Numbered from the stretch's first letter, positions 1 through 8,672 are shown. The stretch: 64,000 bases of DNA from Alteribacillus iranensis (GCF_900113025.1 NZ_FONT01000001.1:434001-498000), one strand, 5' to 3'. The notes: generated from the sequence alone by a model not told the origin. Numbers and translations are program-made.

Positions 1-1167
1 TTTTTATTTTATCGGCCCCCCTTACGAGAAATTTTGTTCAGTTTCGGAGAAAATCTTAACTTAATCGCATTGTTTGTTCTCATTCCTTTATTTGGAACGT
101 TTATGTCGGAAGCCGGTTATTTACAGGATTTACAACGTACACTCCTTCAACGAGAGAGGGGAAAAAAATCACACCCCTATCGACTCGGATTTCTATTAAC
201 AGCGTCCATGGGGTGGCTTTTAAATCTTGGATCGATGCCGCTCGTCTACAAGATTGGAGCGGAGAGTTTTTCATCCTTTGAAAACAAGAAATTAGGAATG
301 ACGATTTTAAGAGGGTTTGGATTTTGTATGCTTTGGTCTCCTTATTTCGTGAATGTAGGATTAATTTTAATTCTCTACGATTTAACTTGGAGTCAAGTAG
401 GAGGGTATGGGATTGCGATATCACTGATATACATACTAGTGGTCCTTTGCTTCTTTCCTGTGACACGTTTTAAGGAGGAGGAAGTGATCACAAATCAGGT
501 TGCAGCAGATTCTATGAGCGATTCCACATCATCATCACTACATAAATTCGTATTATATATTGTGCTTTTGTTATTATTTTCGTTCGTTTTCGAAGCAATC
601 CTTCCTGTCAATATGCTTACTGTCGTATCTATTCTCGCAGTGGTTTATCCGCTAGTATGGTCGCTGTGTATTAGACAGTTCCGTTCTTATATACAAGAGG
701 CATCCGAATATGTACGCACTTCGTTTCCACGTATATATAATGAGATAGGAATATTTATTACAGCTGGTTTTTTCGGAGAGGCCTTGTCGAGAAGTAAAGC
801 GGGAGATTGGCTCTCGCACATGATTTGGACGATGTCTCAAGGCATGATCCCCTTATTTATCCTTTTTTTAATTGGCAGTGTGATTTTGTTAGCTCTCTTA
901 GGCATTCACCCTGTCATTATCATATTAGGGATTGGAAGTTCTTTAACACCTGAAGCGTTTGGAGTATCATCTGCTTTTATGGGGGTATTGCTGTTGTGCG
1001 CGTGGACATTGGCTACCCAAGTTACTCCTTTTTCCGGGTCTGTTCTTATGGCTTCCCACTTAATGAACGAAAAACCATTTCAAGTCATGAAGTATAACGC
1101 ACCTTTTATTCTCGTTTTATTAATTATTTTTACAGGAGTTCTCACCGTAATGAACACCTTCATGTAG
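1..1167 (+). CDS. Multi-spanning membrane permease, 5' truncated by the window edge
   Basis: The reading frame is open back to base 1, so the true start lies outside the window; the TTG at 34 is not evidence of a start. What is visible is about 388 residues made of many hydrophobic segments, with one hydrophilic stretch near codons 158-180. The last third has the helix-loop-helix pattern of ion-transporter superfamily permeases (GIHPVII, then TQVTPFSGS before the final helices), which suggests a secondary transporter. I cannot name the substrate or family precisely. It ends 22 bases before an EamA exporter in the same direction, so the two may be co-transcribed. Confidence 0.6.
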   Translation, partial: FLFYRPPLREILFSFGENLNLIALFVLIPLFGTFMSEAGYLQDLQRTLLQRERGKKSHPYRLGFLLTASMGWLLNLGSMPLVYKIGAESFSSFENKKLGMTILRGFGFCMLWSPYFVNVGLILILYDLTWSQVGGYGIAISLIYILVVLCFFPVTRFKEEEVITNQVAADSMSDSTSSSLHKFVLYIVLLLLFSFVFEAILPVNMLTVVSILAVVYPLVWSLCIRQFRSYIQEASEYVRTSFPRIYNEIGIFITAGFFGEALSRSKAGDWLSHMIWTMSQGMIPLFILFLIGSVILLALLGIHPVIIILGIGSSLTPEAFGVSSAFMGVLLLCAWTLATQVTPFSGSVLMASHLMNEKPFQVMKYNAPFILVLLIIFTGVLTVMNTFM

Positions 1168-1189
1168 AAGAGGAAGAGTAGGGATATAG

Positions 1190-2116
1190 ATGATAAATCG
1201 TGACAGTGTGTGGTTAAATTATTTCTTCGTTGTAGCGGTTATGATCTTATGGGGGTTAAATGTAGTGGCACTAAAAGTGCTTGTTGATCATATGCCTCCT
1301 GCAAGTATGCAAGCTTTGCGCGTACTAGCGGCGGGGCTTGTCATCGTCGTGATTATCACGTGGAACAGAGAATGGAAAAAGCTCAAGGCCACAGAATGGA
1401 AATACATGCTTATTGCTGCTGGACTGGGAGTAACGGCGCATCACTTGCTGCTTGCTTATGGACTGACACTGACATCCGCGGTGAATACGTCGTTAATATT
1501 AGCGTTAGTTCCTTTAACCACTTCCATTCTTGCTGTACTGTTCCTTGGTGATCGATTGACAAAATGGCGATTGTTTGGAGTGCTGCTTGGTTTTATCGGT
1601 GTATTTTTTATTAATGCAGCAGGGACTGGAAGCAGCATAGGTGCTTTATCTATTGGTGATATCATCGTATTTCTGGCAATGTTCGTACAGGCCGCAAGTT
1701 TTATTTATATTAAGAAAGCGACAAACACAGTGCAGCCCCGATTGTTAACAGGATGTATGTTTATTGCAGGGGCTCTAGGGATAGGGATGTACAGCGTATG
1801 GGCGGAACCTGGGGGATTCTTAAGGGTATTTGAAGCGCCTCTATATGTTTGGCTCGTGTTTCTAGGTTCTTCTGTCTTTGCTACAGCGTTAGGCCATCAA
1901 TTATTTAATCGCTCCATTCAAAAAATAGGAGCAGGAGAAACAGCAGTATTTAACAATCTCGTCCCTTTTTTTGGGCTAATCAGCTCAGCTGTGCTTTTAA
2001 ACGAAAATGTGGGAGCGGCCCAGTGGATTGGGTTTATTATCATTGTGATCGGCGTATTGTTAGGAACAGGGTACGTCGAGCAGAAATGGTTCCATCATAG
2101 AAAGATTGCAAGTTAA
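1190..2116 (+). CDS. EamA/DMT-family transporter (RhaT/YdcZ-like exporter)
   Basis: A 308-residue protein with about ten transmembrane segments arranged as two EamA repeats. The first repeat starts with the typical WGLNVVALK segment. The second ends in the usual glycine-rich helix ([13 protein letters not shown]). Family members move small metabolites or amino acids across the cytoplasmic membrane, mostly outward; the substrate cannot be read from sequence. The ATG at 1190 follows a purine-rich AGGAAGAG and AGGGA. Its stop codon overlaps the stop of the convergent yidD by four bases, so the two transcripts are complementary at their ends. Confidence 0.85.
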   Translation: MINRDSVWLNYFFVVAVMILWGLNVVALKVLVDHMPPASMQALRVLAAGLVIVVIITWNREWKKLKATEWKYMLIAAGLGVTAHHLLLAYGLTLTSAVNTSLILALVPLTTSILAVLFLGDRLTKWRLFGVLLGFIGVFFINAAGTGSSIGALSIGDIIVFLAMFVQAASFIYIKKATNTVQPRLLTGCMFIAGALGIGMYSVWAEPGGFLRVFEAPLYVWLVFLGSSVFATALGHQLFNRSIQKIGAGETAVFNNLVPFFGLISSAVLLNENVGAAQWIGFIIIVIGVLLGTGYVEQKWFHHRKIAS

Positions 2117-2346
2117 GGGCGGTCTTTCCCATCTTTTTCCGGAACAGGATCTACGCCTCCCGGATGGAAGGGATGGCATTTACAAATTCGTTTGATGGTC
2201 AACCACCCTCCTTTCCATACCCCGAATTTCTCCACAGCTTCTAACCCGTATTGAGAACATGTAGGATAGAAGCGACAGCTTGGCGGGGTGAGAGGGGAGA
2301 TCCATTTACGGTAAAATGTAATATGCCCTAGAATTATTTTTTTCAT
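2113..2346 (-). CDS. yidD: Membrane protein insertion efficiency factor YidD
   Basis: A 77-residue protein of the YidD/UPF0161 family with the diagnostic cysteine-containing segment ([12 protein letters not shown]) and the CHPFHPGG motif near the C terminus. The family is membrane-associated and helps YidC-dependent insertion of inner-membrane proteins. Usual length is 70-85 residues, so this is full length. It stands alone on the minus strand, tail to tail with the EamA gene, rather than next to rpmH-rnpA as in many other bacteria. Confidence 0.95.
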   Translation of the reverse strand: MKKIILGHITFYRKWISPLTPPSCRFYPTCSQYGLEAVEKFGVWKGGWLTIKRICKCHPFHPGGVDPVPEKDGKDRP

Positions 2347-2365
2347 TTAGGGATTCCTCCATAAG

Positions 2366-2412
2366 AAAAGGACTGGCTTCTTCATCCAATCGAGAAGAAA
2401 CAGTCCTTTTTT
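2366..2412. terminator. Hairpin with T tract between dapA and yidD
   Basis: AAAAGGACTG at 2366-2375 pairs with CAGTCCTTTT at 2401-2410, and the stem extends inward through CTTCTT/AGAAGA. The stronger T run lies on the plus strand, although no plus-strand gene ends just upstream. On the minus strand it would separate dapA from yidD. Confidence 0.5.
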
Positions 2413-2540
2413 GTTAGAAGTGTTTTAGCGGTTTAGAGATCCATCACAAAGTATCATTCTTCACTTTTCATGAAGAGAACAAGCCAACGTGACGGCTGTC
2501 CACCAGCTCACGAATACTCCTCAGGACCTTATTGTAAGAA

Positions 2541-2579
2541 GAAAAGGCCCCCCGTCCTTGAAAGAAAGGAGGTGGGGGC
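2541..2579 (-). terminator. Rho-independent terminator of dapA
   Basis: On the minus strand a GC-rich stem (GCCCCC / GGGGGC with an extended TCCTT/AAGGA inner part) is followed by CCTTTTCTTCTT. It begins 26 bases after the dapA stop codon. Confidence 0.8.
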
Positions 2580-2604
2580 GTTCACAAAAGAAAGTCTTTT
2601 ATAT

Positions 2605-3492
2605 TTAGCTGACAAAAATAGTTTTCTTTGGTCTCAGTGTGCTTCTAAGACTGTTCGTTTCTTCCTCGGACAGACGGATCATTGGCAGCCTTACATCACC
2701 AGAGATAATACCTTCCATTTCAAGAGCTGCTTTTACAGGAACAGGGTTCGGAGCCATAAACATTGCTTTCATGACGGGAAGCAGCTCTCTATGTCGCTTA
2801 GCTGCATATTCTGGATAGCCGTTGAAAAAGCTTTGGACCATGTCTTGCATACGGTTTCCTATTACATGGGATGCAACGGACACGATTCCTGTTCCGCCAA
2901 TCGATAAAATAGGGAGAGTGAGACTATCGTCTCCGCTATATAAGAGGAAGTTATCATCCGTATTTTCAATAATATATGACATAGCCTCTAAATCTCCGCT
3001 CGCTTCTTTAACAGCGATAATGTTTTCAATTTCAGCGAGACGAACAACTGTTTCAGGAGTAAGGCCAGCGGCACTGCGTCCTGGTATATTATAAAGCATA
3101 ACTGGGAGATGGGTAGCTTCTGCTACAGTTTTAAAATGCATGAACATGCCTTCTTGAGAAGGTTTGTTGTAATAAGGTGTTACTAGCATTACAGCATCTA
3201 CGCCAATTTTCTCCACTTGTTTTGTGAGCTCAAGAGAAGCTCTTGTATTGTTACAGCCAGTGCCGGCAATAACAGGAACACGACCGTTAACGATATTTAC
3301 AACATGTTCAAATAACGTCAGCTTTTCTTCATTCGATAGAGTCGGGGACTCACCTGTAGTACCAGCAACCACGAGACTCTCAGTCCCATTTGCGATGAGA
3401 TGATTAACTAGCTTTGTCACTTGACTATAATCGATTTCTTCCTGCTCATTGAATGGAGTTACCATTGCTGTACTAATTCTTCCGAAATTCAT
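2605..3492 (-). CDS. dapA: 4-Hydroxy-tetrahydrodipicolinate synthase
   Basis: A 295-residue TIM-barrel aldolase that condenses pyruvate with aspartate semialdehyde, the first committed step of the diaminopimelate, lysine and dipicolinate pathway. Lys162 (AVKEASG) is the Schiff-base lysine and Tyr134 (LYNIPGR) the catalytic tyrosine; the GTTGE phosphate/carboxylate motif is at 45-49. Length is normal. The ATG at 3492 has GAGGGTG upstream. In B. subtilis dapA sits with asd-dapG; here it is a single-gene unit under its own lysine riboswitch, with a dedicated terminator. Confidence 0.97.
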   Translation of the reverse strand: MNFGRISTAMVTPFNEQEEIDYSQVTKLVNHLIANGTESLVVAGTTGESPTLSNEEKLTLFEHVVNIVNGRVPVIAGTGCNNTRASLELTKQVEKIGVDAVMLVTPYYNKPSQEGMFMHFKTVAEATHLPVMLYNIPGRSAAGLTPETVVRLAEIENIIAVKEASGDLEAMSYIIENTDDNFLLYSGDDSLTLPILSIGGTGIVSVASHVIGNRMQDMVQSFFNGYPEYAAKRHRELLPVMKAMFMAPNPVPVKAALEMEGIISGDVRLPMIRLSEEETNSLRSTLRPKKTIFVS

Positions 3493-3577
3493 TTTACATC
3501 ACCCTCTGCTAAGAGATCTCTCTCTGATATTTTTTCAAAAGGATGAGGGCCGGTTCTCCTTTTGCATAGTCCTCAAC

Positions 3578-3613
3578 GCAAAAACGCAGCAATGAGAGGG
3601 ACCTCATTGCTGC
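3578..3613 (-). terminator. Lysine-riboswitch terminator (attenuator)
   Basis: An 11-bp perfect stem, GCAGCAATGAG paired with CTCATTGCTGC, with a 6-base loop and a GTTTTTG tail in the minus direction. It lies between the aptamer and dapA and would be the OFF structure when lysine is bound. Confidence 0.85.
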
Positions 3614-3646
3614 ATGAACGCTCTGGATTATACGCAGAACCGTTAT

Positions 3647-3832
3647 GCGTGAGATAGCCCTCCATATAGCATCACATGCTATATGACAGTTCCGCATTTC
3701 TTCAATACGGAACCAGCCTACAACTAATGAGTAGCTGCATGCTTCGGCAAATTCCCCTTTCAGTAATATTCAACGGACCTCATTCATCCTCCTATTACTT
3801 ACTCATGGTCTTCGCGCCTCTAACCTCACTTC
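3647..3832 (-). promoter_or_regulatory. Lysine riboswitch (L-box) aptamer upstream of dapA
   Basis: Read on the minus strand, the conserved L-box blocks appear in order: GTGAGGTTAGAGGCGCGAAG, AGTAAG, GAATGAGG, GGGAATTTGCCGAAGC, GGTTCCG...GGAACTG and GGAGGGCTATCTCAC. The closing P1 pair is GTGAGGT... with ...CTATCTCAC. A terminator follows at 3613-3578, and dapA begins about 85 bases beyond it. This fits transcriptional repression by lysine. Confidence 0.93.
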
Positions 3833-3844
3833 TATTTAAGAAGT

Positions 3845-3873
3845 AGGATAATATTTTTTCTTGTTAATGTTAA
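3845..3873 (-). promoter_or_regulatory. Candidate sigma-A promoter of the riboswitch-dapA unit
   Basis: On the minus strand TTAACA (3873-3868) and TATCCT (3850-3845) are separated by 17 bases. Transcription would start close to the first base of the aptamer. The position fits the aptamer well, but the -10 match is only moderate. Confidence 0.5.
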
Positions 3874-4592
3874 CCATATCACTTAAAAGTATAGAATGCA
3901 ATTGAAAAACGAAATAATTTTTTTTGTGATGTACAAAAGGTGTTCCACATAACAAGGGTTGATAAACATTTCATTAATAAAAAACAAACAAGCGTAGCGT
4001 CGTTTGAACTGATGTCGCCCTTGTGCCCGTGGTGCAAGCATACCTGAAGAGCCATTTATACGAAAGGGACTAAGTAAGCTTATAGAACTGAAAATAGGCA
4101 GTCAAAAGGTCATTTTGTATGATCTTTTGATACAGACCTAACGAAATAACGACACATGTCTACATTTTAGTATAATCGAAAACCACCATAGCAATATGGC
4201 ATTATGTTCATTGTCTCTTTTTGTGTCGAAAAATATTTTAGTAGATAGTTTTTCTTTCAATTATCCATAAAAAAGTTTATTTTTTGCAGGTTAAACTGGC
4301 TTTGTGTCGAAGATATTCCAAGTAGAGAGATGCCCTCCGATTTCTAGAAGCCTGTTAACAGCACATCTTTTGAGTTTGGGGAGGTACTGCTTGGTTCAGA
4401 ATCAGGAAGCGCATTCAACTTTTTAATGATAGTGGGATTGAAAAAAAGTGATGACGTTCGAGAGGTTGAGAAACAAATTGACAAAAATCAACAGAAGGAA
4501 AAACAATTTATTTTAATTTATGATTTATTTCGGTCAGGAAATCATTTATAATGAGTGATGGATATTAACCATGCATGGGGGGCCGTCCAGGT
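3874..4592. other. Non-coding gap between dapA leader and mazE, with repeat fragment
   Basis: No convincing gene. It holds the repeat fragment at 3984-4054. It also has two imperfect copies of a 29-base AT-rich sequence beginning TTTGTGTCGAA, at 4220-4248 and 4301-4329. In B. subtilis alr lies upstream of the antitoxin gene; no alr remnant is visible here. Confidence 0.5.
3984..4054. repeat. Dispersed repeat, copy A (partial)
   Basis: This stretch matches 16144-16207 closely, with the shared core TTGAACTGATGTCGCCCTTG and continuing through GTGGTGCAAGC. The copy near 16 kb is embedded in a longer GC-rich element, so this one looks like a fragment. Confidence 0.7.
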
Positions 4593-4859
4593 ATGTCTCA
4601 AGTACAGCAGATCGAATTAGAACTTCCAGAAGAACTTTATTCTGAAATCGAGAACCTTACAGAAGAAGAAAAGGATATGTTATTCCGTGAGGCACTCCAA
4701 GAGCAAATTCAACAAAAAAAATCAGCAGAGTTAAGAAATGAGATGAAACAAGGATATTTGGAGATGGCTCAAATTAATGCAGAGATTAGCAATGAGTTTG
4801 CTGCAGCGGAAGAAGAAGCTCTGCAGACAGGGGAACGAGCAATCTTGGCTGCAGAATAG
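4593..4859 (+). CDS. ndoAI: MazE-type antitoxin (EndoAI/NdoAI)
   Basis: An 88-residue acidic protein immediately upstream of the MazF-type toxin. The N-terminal part (IELELPEELYSEI) is a ribbon-helix-helix DNA-binding strand and helix. The middle has QGYLEMAQINAEIS, which corresponds to the toxin-binding helix of B. subtilis EndoAI. The antitoxin neutralises the ribonuclease and normally represses its own promoter. A start at 4575 would add six residues (MGGRPG); I prefer 4593 because a G-rich run lies just upstream of it and the shorter form matches the family. The gap to the toxin is 55 bases. Confidence 0.88.
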   Translation: MSQVQQIELELPEELYSEIENLTEEEKDMLFREALQEQIQQKKSAELRNEMKQGYLEMAQINAEISNEFAAAEEEALQTGERAILAAE

Positions 4860-4914
4860 GAATATAATTCTCCTTTTCGGCATATCCTGTTAACGGAACC
4901 GGTGAAGGAGGTGA

Positions 4915-5310
4915 ATGGATGAGTTGAGTGATACGAATCACAATCATCACCAATCCAAAAAAGTTGTAAAGCGCGGCGATGTATTTTTTGCGGATCTTTC
5001 ACCGGTAGTCGGTTCAGAGCAAGGCGGTGTGAGACCTGTTCTTGTAATACAAAATGATATCGGGAACAGGTTCAGCCCTACCGTTATTGTAGCTGCTATC
5101 ACAGCGCAGATTAAAAAAGCAAAACTGCCCACCCATGTGGAAATTGATGCGGCGAAGCACCGATTTGACCGGGACAGCGTGATACTGCTTGAGCAAGTAC
5201 GTACAATTGACAAGCAGAGACTTACAGACAAGATTACCCATTTGGACGAAGAAACAATGGAACGAGTGAAAGAAGGACTGGAAATCAGTCTCGGCTTAAA
5301 AGAAGTGTAA
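4915..5310 (+). CDS. ndoA: mRNA interferase toxin EndoA (MazF family)
   Basis: A PemK/MazF-fold endoribonuclease, nearly identical in its core to B. subtilis EndoA, which cleaves mRNA at UACAU. Arg40 (GGVRPVL) and Thr63 (AAITAQ) correspond to its catalytic Arg25 and Thr48. The protein is about 15 residues longer at the N terminus than EndoA and carries a His-rich [11 protein letters not shown] leader. The ATG at 4915 is only three bases from GGAGG, whereas the TTG at 4924 is twelve away, so the exact start is uncertain. In B. subtilis the rsbR-rsbX sigma-B genes follow; here a terminator follows instead. Confidence 0.95.
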   Translation: MDELSDTNHNHHQSKKVVKRGDVFFADLSPVVGSEQGGVRPVLVIQNDIGNRFSPTVIVAAITAQIKKAKLPTHVEIDAAKHRFDRDSVILLEQVRTIDKQRLTDKITHLDEETMERVKEGLEISLGLKEV

Positions 5311-5357
5311 CATGTAGTAGAAAAACTTCATGAATCATTGCATACATATTCACACGT

Positions 5358-5394
5358 AAAAAAGAGACGGCCATGTTGGTCGTCTCTTTTTTTA
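5358..5394 (+). terminator. Terminator of the toxin-antitoxin operon
   Basis: AAAGAGACGGCC at 5361-5372 pairs with GGTCGTCTCTTT and runs into seven further T residues. It lies about 50 bases after the ndoA stop. Confidence 0.88.
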
Positions 5395-5400
5395 TATAGT

Positions 5401-5540
5401 GGTTCTGTAAAATTTGCTGGGGTTGCAACGCAGAAGTCAGTACGTTGTTACCAGCCAATGTAGAGTCAGCACGTCCTGTGCAAGCCAGAGCGCTTGCGCT
5501 TTTCTTATGGCTCTACACTTGCTGAAGTGGCACCTTTAGG
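5401..5540. repeat. Dispersed repeat, copy B, with 24-base end sequence
   Basis: Bases 5401-5424 (beginning GGTTCTGTAAAATTTGCTGG) are the exact reverse complement of 16236-16259. Further in, 5460-5480 contains TGTAGAGTCAGC and AGCACGTCCTGTGC, which resemble parts of the 16-kb copy. It contains no transposase gene. The rest of the gap up to 5640 shows nothing I can name. Confidence 0.7.
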
Positions 5541-5657
5541 GAATAGAAATATTTTCTACAACCATCCATTAAGTTTCTCTGTACCTATTGTTGCATGACA
5601 GAGACTATGATTATGTGAAAATGTCAAATGAGTGTCAAAAACTATTGGTTTGTTTGA

Positions 5658-5663
5658 TATAAT
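5658..5663 (+). promoter_or_regulatory. Candidate -10 element of the esterase gene
   Basis: A perfect TATAAT lies 36 bases upstream of the GTG start. No good -35 hexamer sits at 17 bases; GTGTCA at 5632-5637 is 20 bases away, so the assignment rests on the -10 alone. Confidence 0.35.
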
Positions 5664-5699
5664 ATACATAGAAAGATAGACAATCAGGAGGAGACAGCT

Positions 5700-6872
5700 G
5701 TGTGGAAAAAAGGATTTAAAATAAGTATCCTTGTCATGTTAATCCTCAGTCTTGCAGTGGCTTTGTCTGTGGATGATTGGTCGCGAACCGCTCACGGTAA
5801 GCTGCCTTCAAAAACAGCAGTTATTTTACATGCCGTTAATAATAATTTAGTACCGGTAGATATAGACGTAGCGATACCTGAATTTTTAACACCGACTAGT
5901 AAAGGGAATACAGGGGTCGAAATGGTTAAGAAGGATATGTTCATTTCCTCAAGCGCTAATAACAATAAGTTACCAGTGCGGATATATCACTATTCTAATA
6001 CGGAAAATGCGCCGGTCCTTATCTATTTGCACGGCGGGGCTTTCATGGAAGGTTACGGAAATGTAGATACACACGATAATATTATACGAACGCTGGCCGC
6101 TAGAACAGGTGCGGTCGTTATTAGTCCATCGTATCGTTTAGCGCCGGATCATATCTTCCCTTCAGCCGTTAATGACAGTTATCAAACATTAGTCTGGGCT
6201 TTCGAAAATGCGGAAAAGTTCGGAGGAGATCCAGATAAAATAGCGATAGCCGGAGATAGTGCAGGTGGTAACTTGGCTACTGTGACCGCATTGAAATCGA
6301 GAAATGAGAACGGCCCGGAATTATTTGCACAAATTTTATACTATCCATTAACAACATTTCAAGATACTCCGTTTGAATCACGTGCAACCTTTGACAGCGG
6401 CTATTATTTCTTGTCCAGGCAAGTCATGATGGAGGCGAGAGAAACATATACACCTGAAGCAAGCATGTGGAAGCATCCTTATACCTCTCCGTTGGAAGCG
6501 GAAAGCTTGGATGACCTACCGCCAGCTCTCATCATTACTGCTCAATTTGACCCACTTCGAGACGAAGGGGAATTGTACGGAGAAAAATTGCACGAAGCGG
6601 GAGTACCTGTTCAAACCGTTCGTTATAACGGAGTCATGCATGGATTTATATCATTATATCAAATTATGAAAAGCGGAGATTCTGCGTTGCAAGATTCTGT
6701 TCGCTTTTTAAAAGAGACGGAGCACAATAAGGTATCTGTTCAAGAAGAGTATGAGCTTACAGTAAAACATGCGCCTTCGGGGTGGGACCGTGTAAAAGAA
6801 GAAGCTGAAGCTTTTGTGATTGCAGCTTTCTTGGTCGGAAAAAGCACCTTTCATTACGTGGGCGATATGTAG
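5700..6872 (+). CDS. Alpha/beta hydrolase, HSL-family esterase/lipase, exported or membrane-anchored
   Basis: A 390-residue enzyme starting at GTG 5700, with AGGAGGAG six bases upstream. Residues 1-23 form a hydrophobic signal or anchor segment after MWKKGFK. The hormone-sensitive-lipase features are in order: oxyanion hole HGGAF 111-115, nucleophile Ser187 in GDSAGG, Asp284 in DPLRD and His314 in MHGF. Such enzymes hydrolyse short to medium acyl esters. Family members are usually about 310 residues; here there is an N-terminal extension plus about 50 extra C-terminal residues after the last fold helix. It is a single-gene unit with its own terminator. The substrate is unknown. Confidence 0.88.
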   Translation: MWKKGFKISILVMLILSLAVALSVDDWSRTAHGKLPSKTAVILHAVNNNLVPVDIDVAIPEFLTPTSKGNTGVEMVKKDMFISSSANNNKLPVRIYHYSNTENAPVLIYLHGGAFMEGYGNVDTHDNIIRTLAARTGAVVISPSYRLAPDHIFPSAVNDSYQTLVWAFENAEKFGGDPDKIAIAGDSAGGNLATVTALKSRNENGPELFAQILYYPLTTFQDTPFESRATFDSGYYFLSRQVMMEARETYTPEASMWKHPYTSPLEAESLDDLPPALIITAQFDPLRDEGELYGEKLHEAGVPVQTVRYNGVMHGFISLYQIMKSGDSALQDSVRFLKETEHNKVSVQEEYELTVKHAPSGWDRVKEEAEAFVIAAFLVGKSTFHYVGDM

Positions 6873-6906
6873 TAAGGAAAATTGGTTACGTGGAAAACGG
6901 TGATAA

Positions 6907-6983
6907 GAGAAATGCCTTTTCCTCTTGCAGGGTTCAATAGAAATTGTTGAACAATGCAGGCGAGGGAGGGGCATTTCTTTTTT
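6907..6983 (+). terminator. Terminator after the esterase gene
   Basis: AGAAATGCC near 6908-6916 pairs with GGCATTTCT near 6969-6977, a secondary pairing TCCTC/GAGGGA lies inside, and TTTTTT follows. The remaining gap up to the next gene (7281) is AT-rich with no further feature that I recognise. Confidence 0.75.
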
Positions 6984-7280
6984 GTGACACTACACTTTTC
7001 CAGTGGTTCTCCTTTATTTAGATAAGAAAATGAATGATTCTAATAGCAAAAAATACACTGTGAAATTCACTGATTATTTACCCTTAGGAGCTATTTAACG
7101 TTCTAACACTTAATGATTATAGATAAGAGCAATATAAGTCTATATTTGTACGAAAAACTTTAAAATACTCTATTTTCTTTTTGATAATGATGTGATAAAC
7201 TCTTTTTTGGAGTTAGAGATAAAAAGAAAATATCCTTGGCAGAAGGATATAAGAATATAGATATGGAGGGAGGCTTTCAA

Positions 7281-7973
7281 ATGTTGAAGGCAATGAGAGA
7301 AAGATTCAATCAAAAAAGAGCGGAGTGGGCGGTGGAGACCCAGCAGCGTATAGAGGAATATGCCGAACAAACGCGTGCTCAAACATTGAAAAAAATGCAG
7401 GAAGAGGAAGAAATGAACACGATGCTTCATCATGAAATCGACAAATATTTAGATACCATTCATCCTTCATTTTTGTTAAATCCTGATGTGTCGCGTTCCC
7501 TTTACCAAAGACTTTTGGCACGCTCGCAGGGCAGAACACCAATCTCTCTCAGTTTGACCAGTGAAATGAGACTGGCGTTAGATTTTTATCACTCAGACTT
7601 GTCTATTTTTATTCGTTTGCTTGAAAAGAAAGGATTTAAATGGAGAGGTAATGAAAATAAATTTTTATCTGCACTTTTAAATAAATTGTCTGAAAACAAT
7701 TATCGTCGTTATATGGATCGATACGGAGACTTTGCTATGGAAGGTCAATCGCTCGAAGAGGCATTGCTTAAATATTTGGAAGTCGTAGAAGACCATAATA
7801 AGTTTGAAAGCGGCCGTATCGATTTTTTAAATAAATATTTGATCAACAAAGGATTGCTGGCTTCCGATTATACGAATAAAAAACTTAAAAAGCTCGTTAA
7901 AACAGTTGGGAAACTGCACGAGGATGATTATAAACTGGTACGACTCGAAAAAAGAATGCAAGGTATTGGTTGA
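7281..7973 (+). CDS. Uncharacterised 230-residue soluble protein
   Basis: I do not recognise a family. The ATG at 7281 is chosen because GGAGGGAGG lies seven bases upstream; an in-frame TTG at 7236 has no such site. There is no signal peptide or membrane segment. Residues 5-55 are charged and likely helical (RFNQKRAEWAVETQQRIEEY), ending in an EEEE run. The rest is helix-rich and basic towards the C terminus. Composition and codon use match the neighbours, so it looks native. It is flanked by terminator-like hairpins and probably transcribed alone. Confidence 0.75.
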   Translation: MLKAMRERFNQKRAEWAVETQQRIEEYAEQTRAQTLKKMQEEEEMNTMLHHEIDKYLDTIHPSFLLNPDVSRSLYQRLLARSQGRTPISLSLTSEMRLALDFYHSDLSIFIRLLEKKGFKWRGNENKFLSALLNKLSENNYRRYMDRYGDFAMEGQSLEEALLKYLEVVEDHNKFESGRIDFLNKYLINKGLLASDYTNKKLKKLVKTVGKLHEDDYKLVRLEKRMQGIG

Positions 7974-8026
7974 TTAAATCAGAGGTTCGGGCTAGATTCT
8001 GAAAATAAATATTGGGATGTGTGAAG

Positions 8027-8065
8027 CCTCTCCATTACGGTCATATCAGGGTGTCGATGGAGAGG
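8027..8065 (+). terminator. Hairpin after the 230-residue gene
   Basis: A perfect 9-bp stem, CCTCTCCAT paired with ATGGAGAGG, has a 21-base loop. No T tract follows directly, so it may be a processing or stability hairpin rather than an intrinsic terminator. The remaining gap to 8307 shows no other feature. Confidence 0.4.
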
Positions 8066-8307
8066 ATGTAATTTCTTAGTGAGAACCTTTCCACTTCCGC
8101 TGCCATTTGGATGCCGTCTTAACAAAGCATGCAAGAAGTAAGTAAACACAAAACACAAGTTTCACGCTATGGGATTTTTTACATAATAAATGTGTTAGAA
8201 GTTTCTGTGATTGAAAGCAAAGTACTTTTCGTTTCGTGAAATTTGTGTCAAAATAGAATTATAAATAAAGTTGATAGACTTTAAGCGGTTTTGGGAGGGA
8301 GATAAAG

Positions 8308-8619
8308 GTGGAAAAGAACATCCCTGATTTCTTTCAGGAGAAGCTGAAGGACGCAAAAACTCAATTCGAACGTACGATAGACTGTAAGCACACCGAGTTT
8401 GATGATTTATATCCTTATATGAACGAACAGCCACAGTTTTTCTGGTATAAGCGTTATGTAGCCTGGCAGGAACTGTTAACGATCGTTAAATTAGCTGAGG
8501 AATTGGATGTTCCGTGGCAGGAGAATTTTAAGGAACAACAGCAAAATTTCATTACAAACAAAGTAATGGACGCGAAAGTGCTGGATGAATGGTACGGGAA
8601 GAAGCGTACAGAAGCATAA
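8308..8619 (+). CDS. Uncharacterised 103-residue protein
   Basis: I do not recognise the family. The GTG at 8308 has GGGAGGGA seven bases upstream. The protein is soluble and helix-rich with several aromatic residues (FFWYKRYVAWQELL), two acidic stretches and no cysteine pairs beyond a single Cys. Codon use is like the neighbours. The gene ends at a strong bidirectional terminator shared with the convergent permease gene. Confidence 0.75.
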   Translation: MEKNIPDFFQEKLKDAKTQFERTIDCKHTEFDDLYPYMNEQPQFFWYKRYVAWQELLTIVKLAEELDVPWQENFKEQQQNFITNKVMDAKVLDEWYGKKRTEA

Positions 8620-8656
8620 AAAAACTGGATGCCCAAGCGCGGCATCCAGTTTTTTT
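8617..8656. terminator. Bidirectional terminator between convergent genes
   Basis: AAAAAAACTGGATGCC pairs with GGCATCCAGTTTTTTT around an 8-base loop. Runs of seven A and seven T flank the stem, so it serves both the 103-residue gene and the YjiH-type gene. Confidence 0.92.
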
Positions 8657-8672
8657 GTTCTTAAGAGCTTTT

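Noticed and set aside
2470-2907. A 145-codon plus-strand frame opposite the dapA 3' end
   Set aside because: It is antisense to dapA and crosses its terminator; there is no ribosome site and the dapA reading is certain.
3509-3697. A 62-codon minus-strand frame upstream of dapA
   Set aside because: It lies inside the lysine riboswitch aptamer and its terminator; it has no ribosome site and its sequence is explained by the conserved RNA.
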